DNA of 64,000 nucleotides. Origin: JAYPLE01 sp047627515. Lineage in GTDB: Bacteria; Bacteroidota; Bacteroidia; Cytophagales; Cyclobacteriaceae. The first letter of the stretch is position 1. The number at the start of each line of letters is the position of its first letter. The DNA lies in contig JBLHTU010000001.1 in assembly GCA_047627515.1 (NCBI GenBank), forward strand, positions 1 to 64,000. The letters run 5' to 3'. Below are positions 35,827-44,884 of this stretch, piece by piece. Both the position numbers and the translations under genes were made by a program. The notes below the pieces were generated by a model. It made no database searches. It saw only the letters and a list, made by a program, of their open reading frames with translations, and was not told the origin of the DNA.

Positions 35827-36543
35827 ATGGAATCAATTATTCACACTGCAAATAGCAGAGGCGCGGCAAACTTTGGTTGGTTGGATAGCAAACACACCTT
35901 TAGTTTTGGTAGATACTATAACCCTGAACGCGTACATTTTGGAGCGTTGCGCGTACTCAACGATGATATTGTACAAGGAGGAATGGGTTTTGGTACTCAC
36001 CCTCATGACAACATGGAAATTGTTTCTATTCCCCTCCAAGGGGATCTTGAACATCAGGATAGCGCTGGCAATACCGAAGTCATCAAGTCTGGAGATATAC
36101 AGATCATGAGTGCAGGGACAGGACTCACTCACTCAGAGTACAATCATAGTAAAACTAACAAAGTCAATTTCCTTCAACTTTGGGTACTCCCCAAAAAGCA
36201 AAATATTACTCCTCGATACGAGCAAAAATCCTTTCCGCTAACAAACAGGAAAAACAAATTAACAACTGTCGTATCACCTTCTGATCCACAGGCGGTTTGG
36301 ATCAATCAAGATGCTGCATTCACACTTGGTCATCTTGATGAAGGAAAAAAACTAACCTATGACATCCAATTTTCGGGAAATGGTGTCTATGTATTCGTAA
36401 CCGAGGGAGCAGGTGATGTCAACGGACTTATACTTGATCAACGAGATGGTGCTGGTTTTGAAAGTGTAGATCAGATCAACATTCTAGCAAAAAAAGAGAT
36501 GCAGCTTCTGATCGTGGAAGTGCCAATGGTTAGACTAGGGTAA
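35827..36543 (+). CDS. Pirin-family cupin protein
   Basis: Bicupin of the pirin family (238 aa); some members are quercetinases. The metal-site block is GFGTHPHDNMEIVSIPLQG, whose histidines and glutamate bind Fe or another metal, followed by AGTGLTHSEYNHS with two more histidines. The C-terminal half is a second cupin without obvious metal ligands, as is normal. The start is the ATG at 35827 because the preceding reading frame belongs to the nitroreductase gene. It is one operon with that gene, probably for redox stress, but the substrate is unknown. Confidence 0.9.
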   Translation: MESIIHTANSRGAANFGWLDSKHTFSFGRYYNPERVHFGALRVLNDDIVQGGMGFGTHPHDNMEIVSIPLQGDLEHQDSAGNTEVIKSGDIQIMSAGTGLTHSEYNHSKTNKVNFLQLWVLPKKQNITPRYEQKSFPLTNRKNKLTTVVSPSDPQAVWINQDAAFTLGHLDEGKKLTYDIQFSGNGVYVFVTEGAGDVNGLILDQRDGAGFESVDQINILAKKEMQLLIVEVPMVRLG

Positions 36544-36635
36544 GTTTACACTTTGGTGGTTCGTGACAATAGATGTCAATAATTAAAAATCCAATTGGCC
36601 GTGATATTATAGACGGAAGCAAACTTTGATTATCT

Positions 36636-37040
36636 ATGAGAATTAGTATTATAGTTTTCTGTTTTATATTCATAACCAGCTGCAATTCGGTAACTAATGA
36701 ATGCGGTCGGGAATTATTATGTACTGAAGAGTTTAGATCCATCCAAGTTGAAATTGTAGACACGGATGGAAATGCTCTTATGCTCGACACGTATCAGACC
36801 CTACAAGTAATCGGACAAAACCTGTATGATTTTACTGAAGATGGTTTCTTTGGCGATCAAGGTTATTATACCGTACTCACCGATGCGCAGTTGAATAGTT
36901 TACAAATGGATGGAGAAGTATTTATTTTTCAAGGAACTATCGACGGCTTAGAAGTGATCAATGAATCCTTTACGATCGGTCATGACTGTTGTCATATCAG
37001 CCTTCTATCAGGTCCGGAAAGGATAACGCTCAGCAATTAA
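36636..37040 (+). CDS. Predicted lipoprotein of unknown function
   Basis: A 134-aa protein with a lipoprotein signal: hydrophobic core IIVFCFIFITSC with the lipobox ending in cysteine at residue 16 (FITSCNS). The mature part is acidic with two cysteine pairs (CGRELLC and DCCH) that could form disulfides outside the cytoplasm. No known family is recognised. It stands alone between the pirin gene and the M20 peptidase gene, with an 83-bp gap before the latter. Confidence 0.65.
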   Translation: MRISIIVFCFIFITSCNSVTNECGRELLCTEEFRSIQVEIVDTDGNALMLDTYQTLQVIGQNLYDFTEDGFFGDQGYYTVLTDAQLNSLQMDGEVFIFQGTIDGLEVINESFTIGHDCCHISLLSGPERITLSN

Positions 37041-37123
37041 TCATCAACTCTACTCCGCTTGTCAAATCCAAGCTCGTATTTACATCTGTAATTGGCTATG
37101 TTTATTGTCAAAGAAAAGATCTT

Positions 37124-38425
37124 ATGACAAATCTAAAACTGTTGGGAGTCGGCTCTCTCTTATTGCTAGCCAATTGGAGTATCGCGCAACCAACCAAAGT
37201 AAAGAACAAAGCCATCACGCTAGCTGATCAAGTAGAACAGAAAATGATTGAGTGGCGGCACGATATGCACGAAAACCCCGAGCTGTCAAATCGTGAATTC
37301 AATACGGCAAAAAAAATTGCAGCACATCTGACAGCTCTAGGCATGGACGTTCAAACAGACATAGCTATCACGGGTGTAGTTGGTATACTGAAAGGCGATA
37401 AGCCAGGACCAGTTGTAGGGTTAAGAGCAGACATCGATGCATTGCCCGTCACTGAGCGTGTAGAGATCCCTTGGGCATCAAAGGCTGTTTCGACCTACAA
37501 TAACATAGAAACTGGGGTAATGCACGCATGTGGTCACGATACTCATATCGCCATCCTGATGGCAACGGCAGAGGTTTTGACTCAAATGAAATCCGAGTTA
37601 CGTGGTACAGTAAAGTTTGTCTTTCAGCCAGCTGAAGAAGGAGCCCCTCCAGGCGAAGAAGGCGGAGCCAAATTAATGGTAAAGGAAGGTGTCTTAAAAA
37701 ACCCTGACATCGATGTTATGTTTGGTTTGCATATCAATGCCCAGACTCCTGTGGGTAAAGTCACCTATAAATCAGGAGGCACACTAGCCGCTGCTGATCG
37801 ATGGGTGATGCAGATTAAAGGAAAGCAATCACATGGTTCTGCTCCTTGGTCTGGTATCGATCCTATTGTGACAGCCGCTCAAATCATTACAGGTATGCAG
37901 ACAGTTATTAGTCGTCAAGCAGAGCTAACAAATGAAGCCGCTGTGCTTTCCGTAGGACTTATCAGAGGTGGAGTAAGAAACAATATCATCCCAGAATCTG
38001 TCGAAATGATTGGCACCATTCGTACTTTAGATATTGCCATGCAAGACAAACTTCATGCAGACTTTAGAAGAGTGGCAACTAATATTGGTGAAGCAATGGG
38101 TGCGACAGTAGACTTGGAAATCAAGAAGATTGTCCCAATCACATACAATGACCCAATACTAACCAGCAAAACTGTGCCTTTTATAGAAGCGATGATAGGA
38201 AAGGAAAATGTTGCGACTAAGAAAGCAATCACTGGTGCAGAAGACTTCTCCTTTTTTGCCAATGAAGTTCCTAGCTTCTTCTTTTTTGTAGGTGGATGTC
38301 CTGAAGGAACTGATCCAAGTGAAGCAGCTCCACATCATACACCTGACTTTTACGTAGATGATTCCGGAATGAAGACCGGACTCAAAGCCATGCTAGCAGC
38401 TACACTCGGATATATGTATAACTAG
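37124..38425 (+). CDS. Exported M20-family metallopeptidase / amidohydrolase
   Basis: Zinc amidohydrolase of the M20D/HipO group that cleaves N-acyl amino acids or similar amides. A signal peptide (LLGVGSLLLLANWSIA-Q) shows export to the periplasm. Metal ligands appear as HACGHDTH and the PAEEGAPPGEEGG region with its glutamates, and later FGLHINAQTPVG and GAEDFSFF. It has 433 aa from the ATG at 37124; an upstream in-frame ATG at 36989 lies inside the lipoprotein gene in another frame and is rejected. A shared hairpin terminator follows at 38444. Confidence 0.9.
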   Translation: MTNLKLLGVGSLLLLANWSIAQPTKVKNKAITLADQVEQKMIEWRHDMHENPELSNREFNTAKKIAAHLTALGMDVQTDIAITGVVGILKGDKPGPVVGLRADIDALPVTERVEIPWASKAVSTYNNIETGVMHACGHDTHIAILMATAEVLTQMKSELRGTVKFVFQPAEEGAPPGEEGGAKLMVKEGVLKNPDIDVMFGLHINAQTPVGKVTYKSGGTLAAADRWVMQIKGKQSHGSAPWSGIDPIVTAAQIITGMQTVISRQAELTNEAAVLSVGLIRGGVRNNIIPESVEMIGTIRTLDIAMQDKLHADFRRVATNIGEAMGATVDLEIKKIVPITYNDPILTSKTVPFIEAMIGKENVATKKAITGAEDFSFFANEVPSFFFFVGGCPEGTDPSEAAPHHTPDFYVDDSGMKTGLKAMLAATLGYMYN

Positions 38426-38443
38426 TGAGCTACTCATAAAATC

Positions 38444-38484
38444 AAAAAAAGCCGCCAGAATTAATATTCTAGGCGGCTTTTTTG
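38444..38484. terminator. Bidirectional intrinsic terminator
   Basis: A long inverted repeat (AAAAAAAGCCGCC, AGAAT, then ATTCT, GGCGGCTTTTTT with a bulged A) between two convergent genes, with A and T tracts on both flanks. Confidence 0.9.
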
Positions 38485-38498
38485 TACTGACCGGACCC

Positions 38499-40250
38499 TT
38501 ATTTTAAGCTCCAAAGTTTTTCGTATCCTATATCGCCTTCTTGTGCCTTCAATTCCTTCAATGAAGTCCCAAGAAGCTCAATAACTCGATCCAAGTTCAT
38601 GATCTCGTTCATTTGTGCCATCATATCGGATCCTTCTTTGTAACTGTCACTAATACCCTGACCGGAACCACTGATTTGACCTTGACCGTAAACTGTTGGA
38701 CCTACTTTCCATCCATTAGTATCACCTGCCATTTTAAAGCTTAACATCGGACTAAGTGCACCATCTTCCCAAGCCATACGACAGTCTAGTGTCACACTTA
38801 CGATAGCATCTACACCTAGTTCTCGAACCAACTTAACGTCAGGCATGTCAGCAGGAAAGGTCGTGCTGATACTACCTAGTATTTCAGACATTTGGGTAGG
38901 AATCAACAGCTTACAATTCTTGTAAGGCTTTACGACCACCTCTGTTGCCACAGTATCCTGTACGGAAAACATATTATCATATGATTGTGCTGCAATCGTC
39001 TGCTCAATACCTATAACCTCTACTCCTAATGTACTTTCTAATTCCGTTTTGAATTTCTGATAAGCTTCAGCAACCAGCGCATCCCAAAAAGCGTCTGGCA
39101 GCTCGGGGAAAGTCTTAGTAGTAGTCGTTGTTGTCTTAGTCGTGACATTTCCGACGGTAGATGAAGATGAACTGCTTTGTTGTTGCTTCAGCTCGGTAGC
39201 CCTCACCACGAAAGAAGCTATCGCTACCTTCTTGGCTTGAGAGAAGGGAGGTGACCAAAAAGCATTTGATTTTGTAAAATTGGTCTTAAAGCCATCATCA
39301 TACTTGTTTGTAACGGCAGCTGTATTCTTATCGTAACCGACACCAAGTATCGTTTCACCTTCTCCTTCAAAAGTGATCTTTGTCCAGTCTGAAGACATGG
39401 AAACTACCTGTGCTGCTCCGACACCATCCACATCCTCCACTATTTCTTTGACGCGAGTCACCTGCAAATAATTATCTCCTTGGATATACTTTAAAGCTGG
39501 CGTTGAAGTATTTGAAAATGCTTCTTTTGGTATAACAATACGATCAGCACTCTTAAAGAGGCCAATATCATTGAATGTCTTAATACCCATAACCACACCT
39601 AGTACCTGCACATAAAAATCCTCTGTTCCCCCTTCTGGGTGATTCAATTCAAGAATTAGATCCTCATCAATTTTGATAGTAACAGGCTGTCCTTTTGGAA
39701 CTCCATTGATAGATATGATTTCGATTGGCTCGACGGAAGGGGTACTAAAAGTAGCCTTTTGACCTGTTATCGTTGTAATTTCGAATGTATGAGTGCCCGC
39801 ACTCGCCGCAACTGGACCTCCATAAAAACCATTGGCTACATGCTCCGTCTCGGCTCCGTCTATCATCACCGATCCATCAATTTTATTCATTCCCACACCT
39901 TCTCTTTTGAGAAAACTTACGCCTGCCATGGAAGAACCTTCCTCCCAAAAACCGAAATACTCAGTCTCTATCGTTCCAGCCTCACTAGGATACAAATTAT
40001 CAGCATATATTACTCTCATCGAGACAGCGGACAGATCATCTGTCGTGGAGGTCAATAAATTACCAGCTAGTTTACCTATTGACTTCATAGGATTAAAGTT
40101 CTTTGCTTTTGCCTTCATTTTTTCGGCAAATGCACTTGTCTTACTCTCCCCTTCATTCTCTGATTTATCTTTCTTGATCGATAGCTGAGCGGTAGCGCTG
40201 AAGCTTACCAGCATCAAAATGAACATGAAATATGTGGCGTACTTTCTCAT
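38499..40250 (-). CDS. Exported protein of unknown function with Ser/Thr linker
   Basis: A 583-aa protein with an N-terminal signal peptide from the ATG at 40250 (FMFILMLVSFSATA-QLS). Upstream in-frame codons to 40370 are probably not translated. No family is recognised. The mature part has a first region of beta-rich repeats (about 55-360), a Ser/Thr-rich linker (about 370-400, with SSSSSSTV and TTTTTTKT), then a second domain (about 405-560). The linker separates two folded parts. The second half carries VKLVRELGVDAIVSVTLDC, reminiscent of periplasmic GNA1162/CsgG-like folds, but this is only a resemblance. A large Gly/Ser-rich stretch (QGQISGSGQG) lies near the end. Confidence 0.7.
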   Translation of the reverse strand: MRKYATYFMFILMLVSFSATAQLSIKKDKSENEGESKTSAFAEKMKAKAKNFNPMKSIGKLAGNLLTSTTDDLSAVSMRVIYADNLYPSEAGTIETEYFGFWEEGSSMAGVSFLKREGVGMNKIDGSVMIDGAETEHVANGFYGGPVAASAGTHTFEITTITGQKATFSTPSVEPIEIISINGVPKGQPVTIKIDEDLILELNHPEGGTEDFYVQVLGVVMGIKTFNDIGLFKSADRIVIPKEAFSNTSTPALKYIQGDNYLQVTRVKEIVEDVDGVGAAQVVSMSSDWTKITFEGEGETILGVGYDKNTAAVTNKYDDGFKTNFTKSNAFWSPPFSQAKKVAIASFVVRATELKQQQSSSSSSTVGNVTTKTTTTTTKTFPELPDAFWDALVAEAYQKFKTELESTLGVEVIGIEQTIAAQSYDNMFSVQDTVATEVVVKPYKNCKLLIPTQMSEILGSISTTFPADMPDVKLVRELGVDAIVSVTLDCRMAWEDGALSPMLSFKMAGDTNGWKVGPTVYGQGQISGSGQGISDSYKEGSDMMAQMNEIMNLDRVIELLGTSLKELKAQEGDIGYEKLWSLK

Positions 40251-40450
40251 GATTGTTTTTTGTTGTAAAAGTAGAAATCCGTACTGGGCAAGACTATACC
40301 ATGAAGACGGTATATAGCATGTGAGGAGACGGTATAACGCTAGTCCTAGGTTCGTCGACTCAATGGCCATTACAGACTATCGATCATATGAGGTACATCA
40401 TACACTATGTGAATTTTTAGCAGTATTTTTATCAACTTCATCATTCAAAC
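40251..40450. other. Divergent intergenic region
   Basis: This 200-bp gap separates two divergent genes. It should hold both promoters, but I found no exact TAnnTTTG match and no clear hairpin. No supported coding frame is present. Confidence 0.35.
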
Positions 40451-40930
40451 ATGAAAAACCTACTCACCCTCAAAAACGGTCTGATCGTTTTTAGCATTAT
40501 CTTTTTAGCTGCTCAATTAATACGGATAGATAAAATCAATTATACTCAAACTACTTCTAGTGATATCTTCCAAGTATTAGACGCTTCTACCAGTGTGCAA
40601 GAAATCATCAAAACCGCTTGCTACGATTGTCACTCTAATCAAGTCAAATATCCTTGGTATAGTGAAGTTGCACCAATATCGTGGTGGTTATCAGATCATA
40701 TTTCTGAAGCACGAAGTGAACTTAATTTCTCAGAATGGCGAAAATATGATACTAAAAAAGCGTCTCACAAATTAGAGGAGTGTTTTGAACAGGTCGCAAG
40801 AGAAAACATGCCCCTTCCGTCCTACACCTGGATCCATCGAGATGCGAACTTAACGGAAGGTCAGCGTGTAAAACTTGTCGCTTGGTTCAAGCAGTCCAAA
40901 CGAGCTATTCAAGCAGACAATCCACAGTAA
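40451..40930 (+). CDS. Haem-binding domain protein, membrane-anchored
   Basis: A 159-aa protein with an N-terminal membrane anchor (LIVFSIIFLAAQLI, residues 11-24) and a haem-binding domain of the Bacteroidota-type PF14376 family. The c-type haem motif is C-Y-D-C-H (about 57-61), followed by SNQVKYPWYSEVAPISWW, which is characteristic. The protein would face the periplasm and carry one haem c. The role is likely electron transfer or a structural part of a redox system; no partner is obvious here. It is 3 bp upstream of a VOC-family gene. Confidence 0.88.
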   Translation: MKNLLTLKNGLIVFSIIFLAAQLIRIDKINYTQTTSSDIFQVLDASTSVQEIIKTACYDCHSNQVKYPWYSEVAPISWWLSDHISEARSELNFSEWRKYDTKKASHKLEECFEQVARENMPLPSYTWIHRDANLTEGQRVKLVAWFKQSKRAIQADNPQ

Positions 40931-40933
40931 CCG

Positions 40934-41542
40934 ATGCTTACAATCGATCATTTAGTAGTTGCCGCGCCCTCTATTGAAGAGGGAATCAATTGGAGCGAAC
41001 AAGTACTAGGGCATACCCCCGAATCAGGTGGTGTACATGCAGGATATGGAACGCACAATGTCTTAATTGGTCTCGGAAACGATACTTATCTGGAGATTGT
41101 CTCCCCCGACCCTCATCAATCAAACATTCCCCCTTATTGGATTCCCGCCAATAAAGTTTCCGAACCCTCATTAATAGGTTGGGCTATTTGTCGACCTAAT
41201 CTTAAGAAACTATCGGTAAAGCATGCAGACTGTTTAGGCGATTTTGCGGAGATGCAAAGACTAAAAACCGACGGCTCATTGATGAAATGGGAGATGACAT
41301 ATCCTCGTTTCACTGTCCTTGATGGGCTTTTCCCTTTTTTTATTGATTGGAAAGATGCTTTGCATCCAGGTAAACAACTTAATAGCATAGGAACTATCAA
41401 TTCGGTGACCCTACAACATCCTAAAGCTCAAAAAGCTAACCTCCTATTCGATAGTCTCGATATGAAAATATCAGTTGAAAAAGCTGAAACCTTCTCAATT
41501 CATGCGGCCTTAGAGATTGGGGGGCAAACAATTACCATTTAA
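40934..41542 (+). CDS. VOC-family (glyoxalase-like) protein
   Basis: Vicinal oxygen chelate fold protein of 202 aa, resembling the glyoxalase-like domain family PF13468. The N-terminus LTIDHLVVAAPSIEEGINW gives the first metal-binding histidine of the fold, and the later strand TYLEIVSPDP provides the glutamate. The second half holds LNSIGTINSVTLQHPKAQKA, a second fold repeat. It may be an isomerase or dioxygenase, but the substrate is unknown. It starts 3 bp after the haem-binding gene and shares its transcript. Confidence 0.8.
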   Translation: MLTIDHLVVAAPSIEEGINWSEQVLGHTPESGGVHAGYGTHNVLIGLGNDTYLEIVSPDPHQSNIPPYWIPANKVSEPSLIGWAICRPNLKKLSVKHADCLGDFAEMQRLKTDGSLMKWEMTYPRFTVLDGLFPFFIDWKDALHPGKQLNSIGTINSVTLQHPKAQKANLLFDSLDMKISVEKAETFSIHAALEIGGQTITI

Positions 41543-41614
41543 ACTTCCATTGAAGAATAGAATCACCTATTTCAAAGTGTGCAGATCCCCTAAATGACAG
41601 TATTCGATTAAAAA

Positions 41615-43006
41615 TTACAAGCGGATATTTTCCACTGTCTTATTTTTTCGACTTTCCTCGGCTTTGAATCCCATGATGTGACTTTCGATAGATGCATCAA
41701 TAGTTGACGTCAATAAACTAGCATCCTGCTGATCCACTGCCTTGATCCAATCCGCTACCAATCGCCAATCGCCACCACCATGACCATCTGTCTCATTTTT
41801 CCACACCTCTTGTTGACCAGTGCGGAAATCTGTCCAGGCGAAAGAGTTCATATCTCCGACAACATCCCCCATGCTACCCATTATTCTTGTCCTGCGGCCA
41901 TGATAGCTGGTGAAGGCTTCCATACTGAAACTAGCCGTCAGACCTCCTTCGAACAAAATATTGGTCGTGTAATGATCTGGCTGATCATTGTCCATTTGAT
42001 AGACACACTTTCCATAATCAGACTCCTTGAGATACTTCATTATTCGAGCCCCCTTAGCAGGCTCGTCTTCTGGTAAATCAAAATGATGGAGATAAGTCCG
42101 GTCGCGATCATAAATACGCAAAGCGGAGTATGGACAAGTCTTTTCTACAGCGCATCCATCAGTGCACCGCATGGTACTTCCTTCGGGCGCATTCTTACTA
42201 GTAAACCAACTCAGGTCACCAAATGCCTGAATTTTATCAGATTTTTTACCTAACATCCATTTGATGATATCCAAATCATGGCAGGATTTGGCCAGAATGA
42301 TAGGTGTAGTTTTTTTAGAGTTATGCCAATTACCTCTTACATAAGAGTGACTCATATGTACATGATGAATGGGTTCAAAATGTTGAATACTAACCACCTC
42401 TCCAAGTAACTCTTCAGCTATGATCTGTTGTAAGCGCTGAAAATAGGGAGCGTAGCGCAACACATGACAGACGGCCACAATCCGACCTGATGCTTCTGTC
42501 TTGGCCAGAATGTCTCGGCATTCTTGTTCTGTAGGAGCAATAGGTTTTTCCAATAGTACATCATAACCCATTTCTAAGGCCCTCATCGCTGGGCCGTAGT
42601 GCAGGTCATCAGGTGTAGTAATAATCACAGCATCCGCAAATTTAGGTTGGTCAAAAACTTGCTCCCACGAGAGGAAGCTGCTTTTCTTATCGATTGCATG
42701 TTTTTCGCAGTATCGATCATTTCTAATACCGATCGGCTCAGCTACACCTACAATGCTTAAGTGTTCAGGGTACTCATTGGCATAACCACCATATACATTA
42801 CCCCTATTCCCTGCACCTAGAGTGATTGCAGTGACAGGTTTTTTCAACTGCATCTTAGCGACATCTGGTAAGATCAATTGCTCTCCATTTTCGTTCATCG
42901 CAAAACCGGATAGTGGGATACCGGCCGTAGTTGCCATTATAGATTTCAGAATATCTCGTCTTGACCAACTTGATGACGAAGTCTCAGTGAATTTGATATT
43001 TTTCAT
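41615..43006 (-). CDS. Tat-exported Gfo/Idh/MocA-family oxidoreductase
   Basis: NAD(P)-dependent sugar oxidoreductase of 463 aa. A twin-arginine signal is seen early (SRRDILKSIM), so the protein is likely exported folded. The Rossmann start is AITLGAGNRGNVYG, LLEKPIAPTEQEC carries the EKP catalytic motif, and CHDLDIIKWMLG has the conserved histidine. Three cysteines in RCTDGCAVEKTCPYSA are typical of a subgroup and may bind metal. I placed the start at the ATG at 43006; an upstream TTG frame is unlikely. Its neighbours (a NagX-like acyltransferase and an exported TIM-barrel lipoprotein) suggest extracytoplasmic sugar processing. Confidence 0.88.
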   Translation of the reverse strand: MKNIKFTETSSSSWSRRDILKSIMATTAGIPLSGFAMNENGEQLILPDVAKMQLKKPVTAITLGAGNRGNVYGGYANEYPEHLSIVGVAEPIGIRNDRYCEKHAIDKKSSFLSWEQVFDQPKFADAVIITTPDDLHYGPAMRALEMGYDVLLEKPIAPTEQECRDILAKTEASGRIVAVCHVLRYAPYFQRLQQIIAEELLGEVVSIQHFEPIHHVHMSHSYVRGNWHNSKKTTPIILAKSCHDLDIIKWMLGKKSDKIQAFGDLSWFTSKNAPEGSTMRCTDGCAVEKTCPYSALRIYDRDRTYLHHFDLPEDEPAKGARIMKYLKESDYGKCVYQMDNDQPDHYTTNILFEGGLTASFSMEAFTSYHGRRTRIMGSMGDVVGDMNSFAWTDFRTGQQEVWKNETDGHGGGDWRLVADWIKAVDQQDASLLTSTIDASIESHIMGFKAEESRKNKTVENIRL

Positions 43007-43074
43007 AGATATGCATGCTTTCAATTCAATTTACTAATTTTCAGTTGCACTATTTACATTTACTAACCTAACGC

Positions 43075-44175
43075 ATGGAGAATAGATACAAACCATTGGA
43101 CATCTTTCGTGGATTGACGATTGCATTCATGATCGTAGTTAATACACCTGGAGATTGGGGTAACACCTACAGCCTTTTGTTGCACGCGGACTGGCATGGC
43201 TTCACACCAACCGATCTAGTTTTCCCAAGTTTTCTATTCGCTGTGGGCAATGCGATAGCATTTGTAGCCAAAAAATGGGATGACCAAAGCAACGGCGCTG
43301 TCTTATCCAAGGGACTGCAAAGAGCTTTTTTCATATTTCTGGTCGGCTATTTGTTGCATTGGGTTCCATTTTTTCGACCTGTAGATGGACAATGGGTTTT
43401 CAAGGCATTTGAAACAACACGAATCTTCGGTGTCCTTCAACGCATTGGCTTTTGCTATGCACTGGCCTTGCCCCTTATCTATTTTTTAACCATTCGACAA
43501 TTACTCTGGAGCGGAGCAGGTTTGCTACTGGCCTATTGGGCGCTCATGACAGGATTTGGAGACTTAACCTTAACTGGAAATGCCGCATTAAAACTTGACT
43601 TATGGACACTTGGCGCAAATCATTTATACACAGGTGAAGGGATACCTTTCGACCCAGAAGGGCTCTTAAGTTCTCTTCCCGCTGTTGTCAATATCATCGG
43701 AGGCTTCCTTGTAGGCCATTACATTAGAGTACAGAAAGTAGGCTTTGAACAATTGAGCAAGCTGCTATTGGTTGGCCTTTTGCTTATGGCCCTCAGTTAC
43801 CTGTGGCATCCGCTATTTCCAGTGAATAAAAAGATCTGGTCGAGTTCATTTGTTCTATTGACTATCGGGCTAGACTGCTTAATACTTGGCGCACTGATCT
43901 ACTTGATGGAACTTACCCCAAGAAAATTACACTTCAATATATTTAGGACCTTTGGTGTAAATCCTTTGTTTATCTATGTGCTAGCGGGTCTTCTCACCAA
44001 AGCAATGCTACTCATTCGAATAGATGGAGTAAGAATGTACAGCTGGGTTTATCAAAATCTATACGGCTGGATTGGTGGTAAGCTCGGCTCTTTTGCTTTT
44101 GCGTTGAGCGTTACGACTATCTGCTATTTTGCTGCTAGATGGCTGGAAAAACGGAATATTTACATAAAAATATAG
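43075..44175 (+). CDS. NagX/heparan-N-acetyltransferase-like membrane acyltransferase
   Basis: Multi-spanning protein of 366 aa of the DUF1624/DUF5009 group related to human heparan-alpha-glucosaminide N-acetyltransferase (HGSNAT) and to bacterial NagX. About ten membrane segments are visible. The N-terminal signature PLDIFRGLTIAFMIVVNTPGDW is typical, and the loop LLHADWHGFTPTDLVFPSFLF holds the conserved Asp and His. It likely transfers an acetyl group across the membrane or moves amino sugars in; the exact activity is inferred from family. It stands next to the sugar oxidoreductase gene, divergent, with a 68-bp shared promoter region. Confidence 0.86.
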   Translation: MENRYKPLDIFRGLTIAFMIVVNTPGDWGNTYSLLLHADWHGFTPTDLVFPSFLFAVGNAIAFVAKKWDDQSNGAVLSKGLQRAFFIFLVGYLLHWVPFFRPVDGQWVFKAFETTRIFGVLQRIGFCYALALPLIYFLTIRQLLWSGAGLLLAYWALMTGFGDLTLTGNAALKLDLWTLGANHLYTGEGIPFDPEGLLSSLPAVVNIIGGFLVGHYIRVQKVGFEQLSKLLLVGLLLMALSYLWHPLFPVNKKIWSSSFVLLTIGLDCLILGALIYLMELTPRKLHFNIFRTFGVNPLFIYVLAGLLTKAMLLIRIDGVRMYSWVYQNLYGWIGGKLGSFAFALSVTTICYFAARWLEKRNIYIKI

Positions 44176-44181
44176 GTACTG

Positions 44182-44882
44182 ATGAAATCAAATTATCGTT
44201 GGCCATAACTCGTACTTACCCTCGGTTTAGATCTTTCCGGTTTCTTTATCAGAGATGGTATTCTGCAATCAAGAACATTAGATCGCTATGTGACGGTTAA
44301 AGGGCTTGCAGAAAAAGAAGTCAAAGCTGATAATGCGATCTGGCCTTTTACCTTCACTATCACCAGCAATGAACTGAAGGATCTCAAAAATCCATTAGAC
44401 AAACAGCCTGAGCAGATGGTTAAGTTTTTTTTCGACCATAGCATCAAGAATAAGGAGCTTAATCTACGTGTGCCTTCTCTCATCGACACTAAAGCAAACC
44501 TCTACAACGGTAACAACTACAATCCATTTCGATACATTGGAGAAGGAACGATTGCACTACAGACCAGTATAATGCAATCAATAAAGCCATCCTTGACATC
44601 ACTGATCTACTGAGCGAAGGCATAGTGATCGAACAGGATGATTACCGAAGTCGTCTAGAGTACCAATTCTCAAAATTGAATGAAATAAAACCAGATATGA
44701 GCCGTCAAGCAACAAAAGAAGCTAGAGAAGCTGCTCAGCAGTTTGCAGAAGATTCTGGTTCATAAGTAGGTGGTATAAGAAAGGCCACACAAGGCTACTA
44801 TTTAATCAATGACATAGACACGAATACGTTTTATGTCAAAAAGGTAAGAGAAGTCACTTCCATCGAGTACTATTTAAATTGA
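44182..44882 (+). pseudogene. Decayed SIMPL-domain (DUF541-like) gene
   Basis: The 707-bp gap contains the remains of a SIMPL-domain protein gene. Reading from the ATG at 44182, codon 9 is a stop (TAA at 44206). The same frame then continues LVLTLGLDLSGFFIRDG and VTVKGLAEKEVKADNAIWPF, the family N-terminus. Near 44560-44570 the frame shifts by one or two bases, and translation resumes in the other frame with NAINKAILDITDLLSEGI and EYQFSKLNEIKPDM. A second in-frame TAA at 44763-44765 cuts the C-terminal part (VREVTSIEYYLN, then TGA at 44880-44882). Three lesions make function very unlikely. Confidence 0.85.
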
Positions 44883-44884
44883 TC

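Noticed and set aside
36989..37123. An N-terminal extension of the M20 peptidase starting at 36989.
   Set aside because: It overlaps the lipoprotein gene in another frame and would bury the clear signal peptide that starts at 37124.
40251..40370. An N-terminal extension of the exported 583-aa protein to 40370.
   Set aside because: The signal peptide begins at 40250; the upstream codons would place 40 non-typical residues before it.
44290..44613. An open frame of 107 codons that could be called a small SIMPL-domain gene.
   Set aside because: It starts and ends inside a larger decayed gene. The upstream stop, the frame shift and the C-terminal half in another frame show it is a fragment of a pseudogene.
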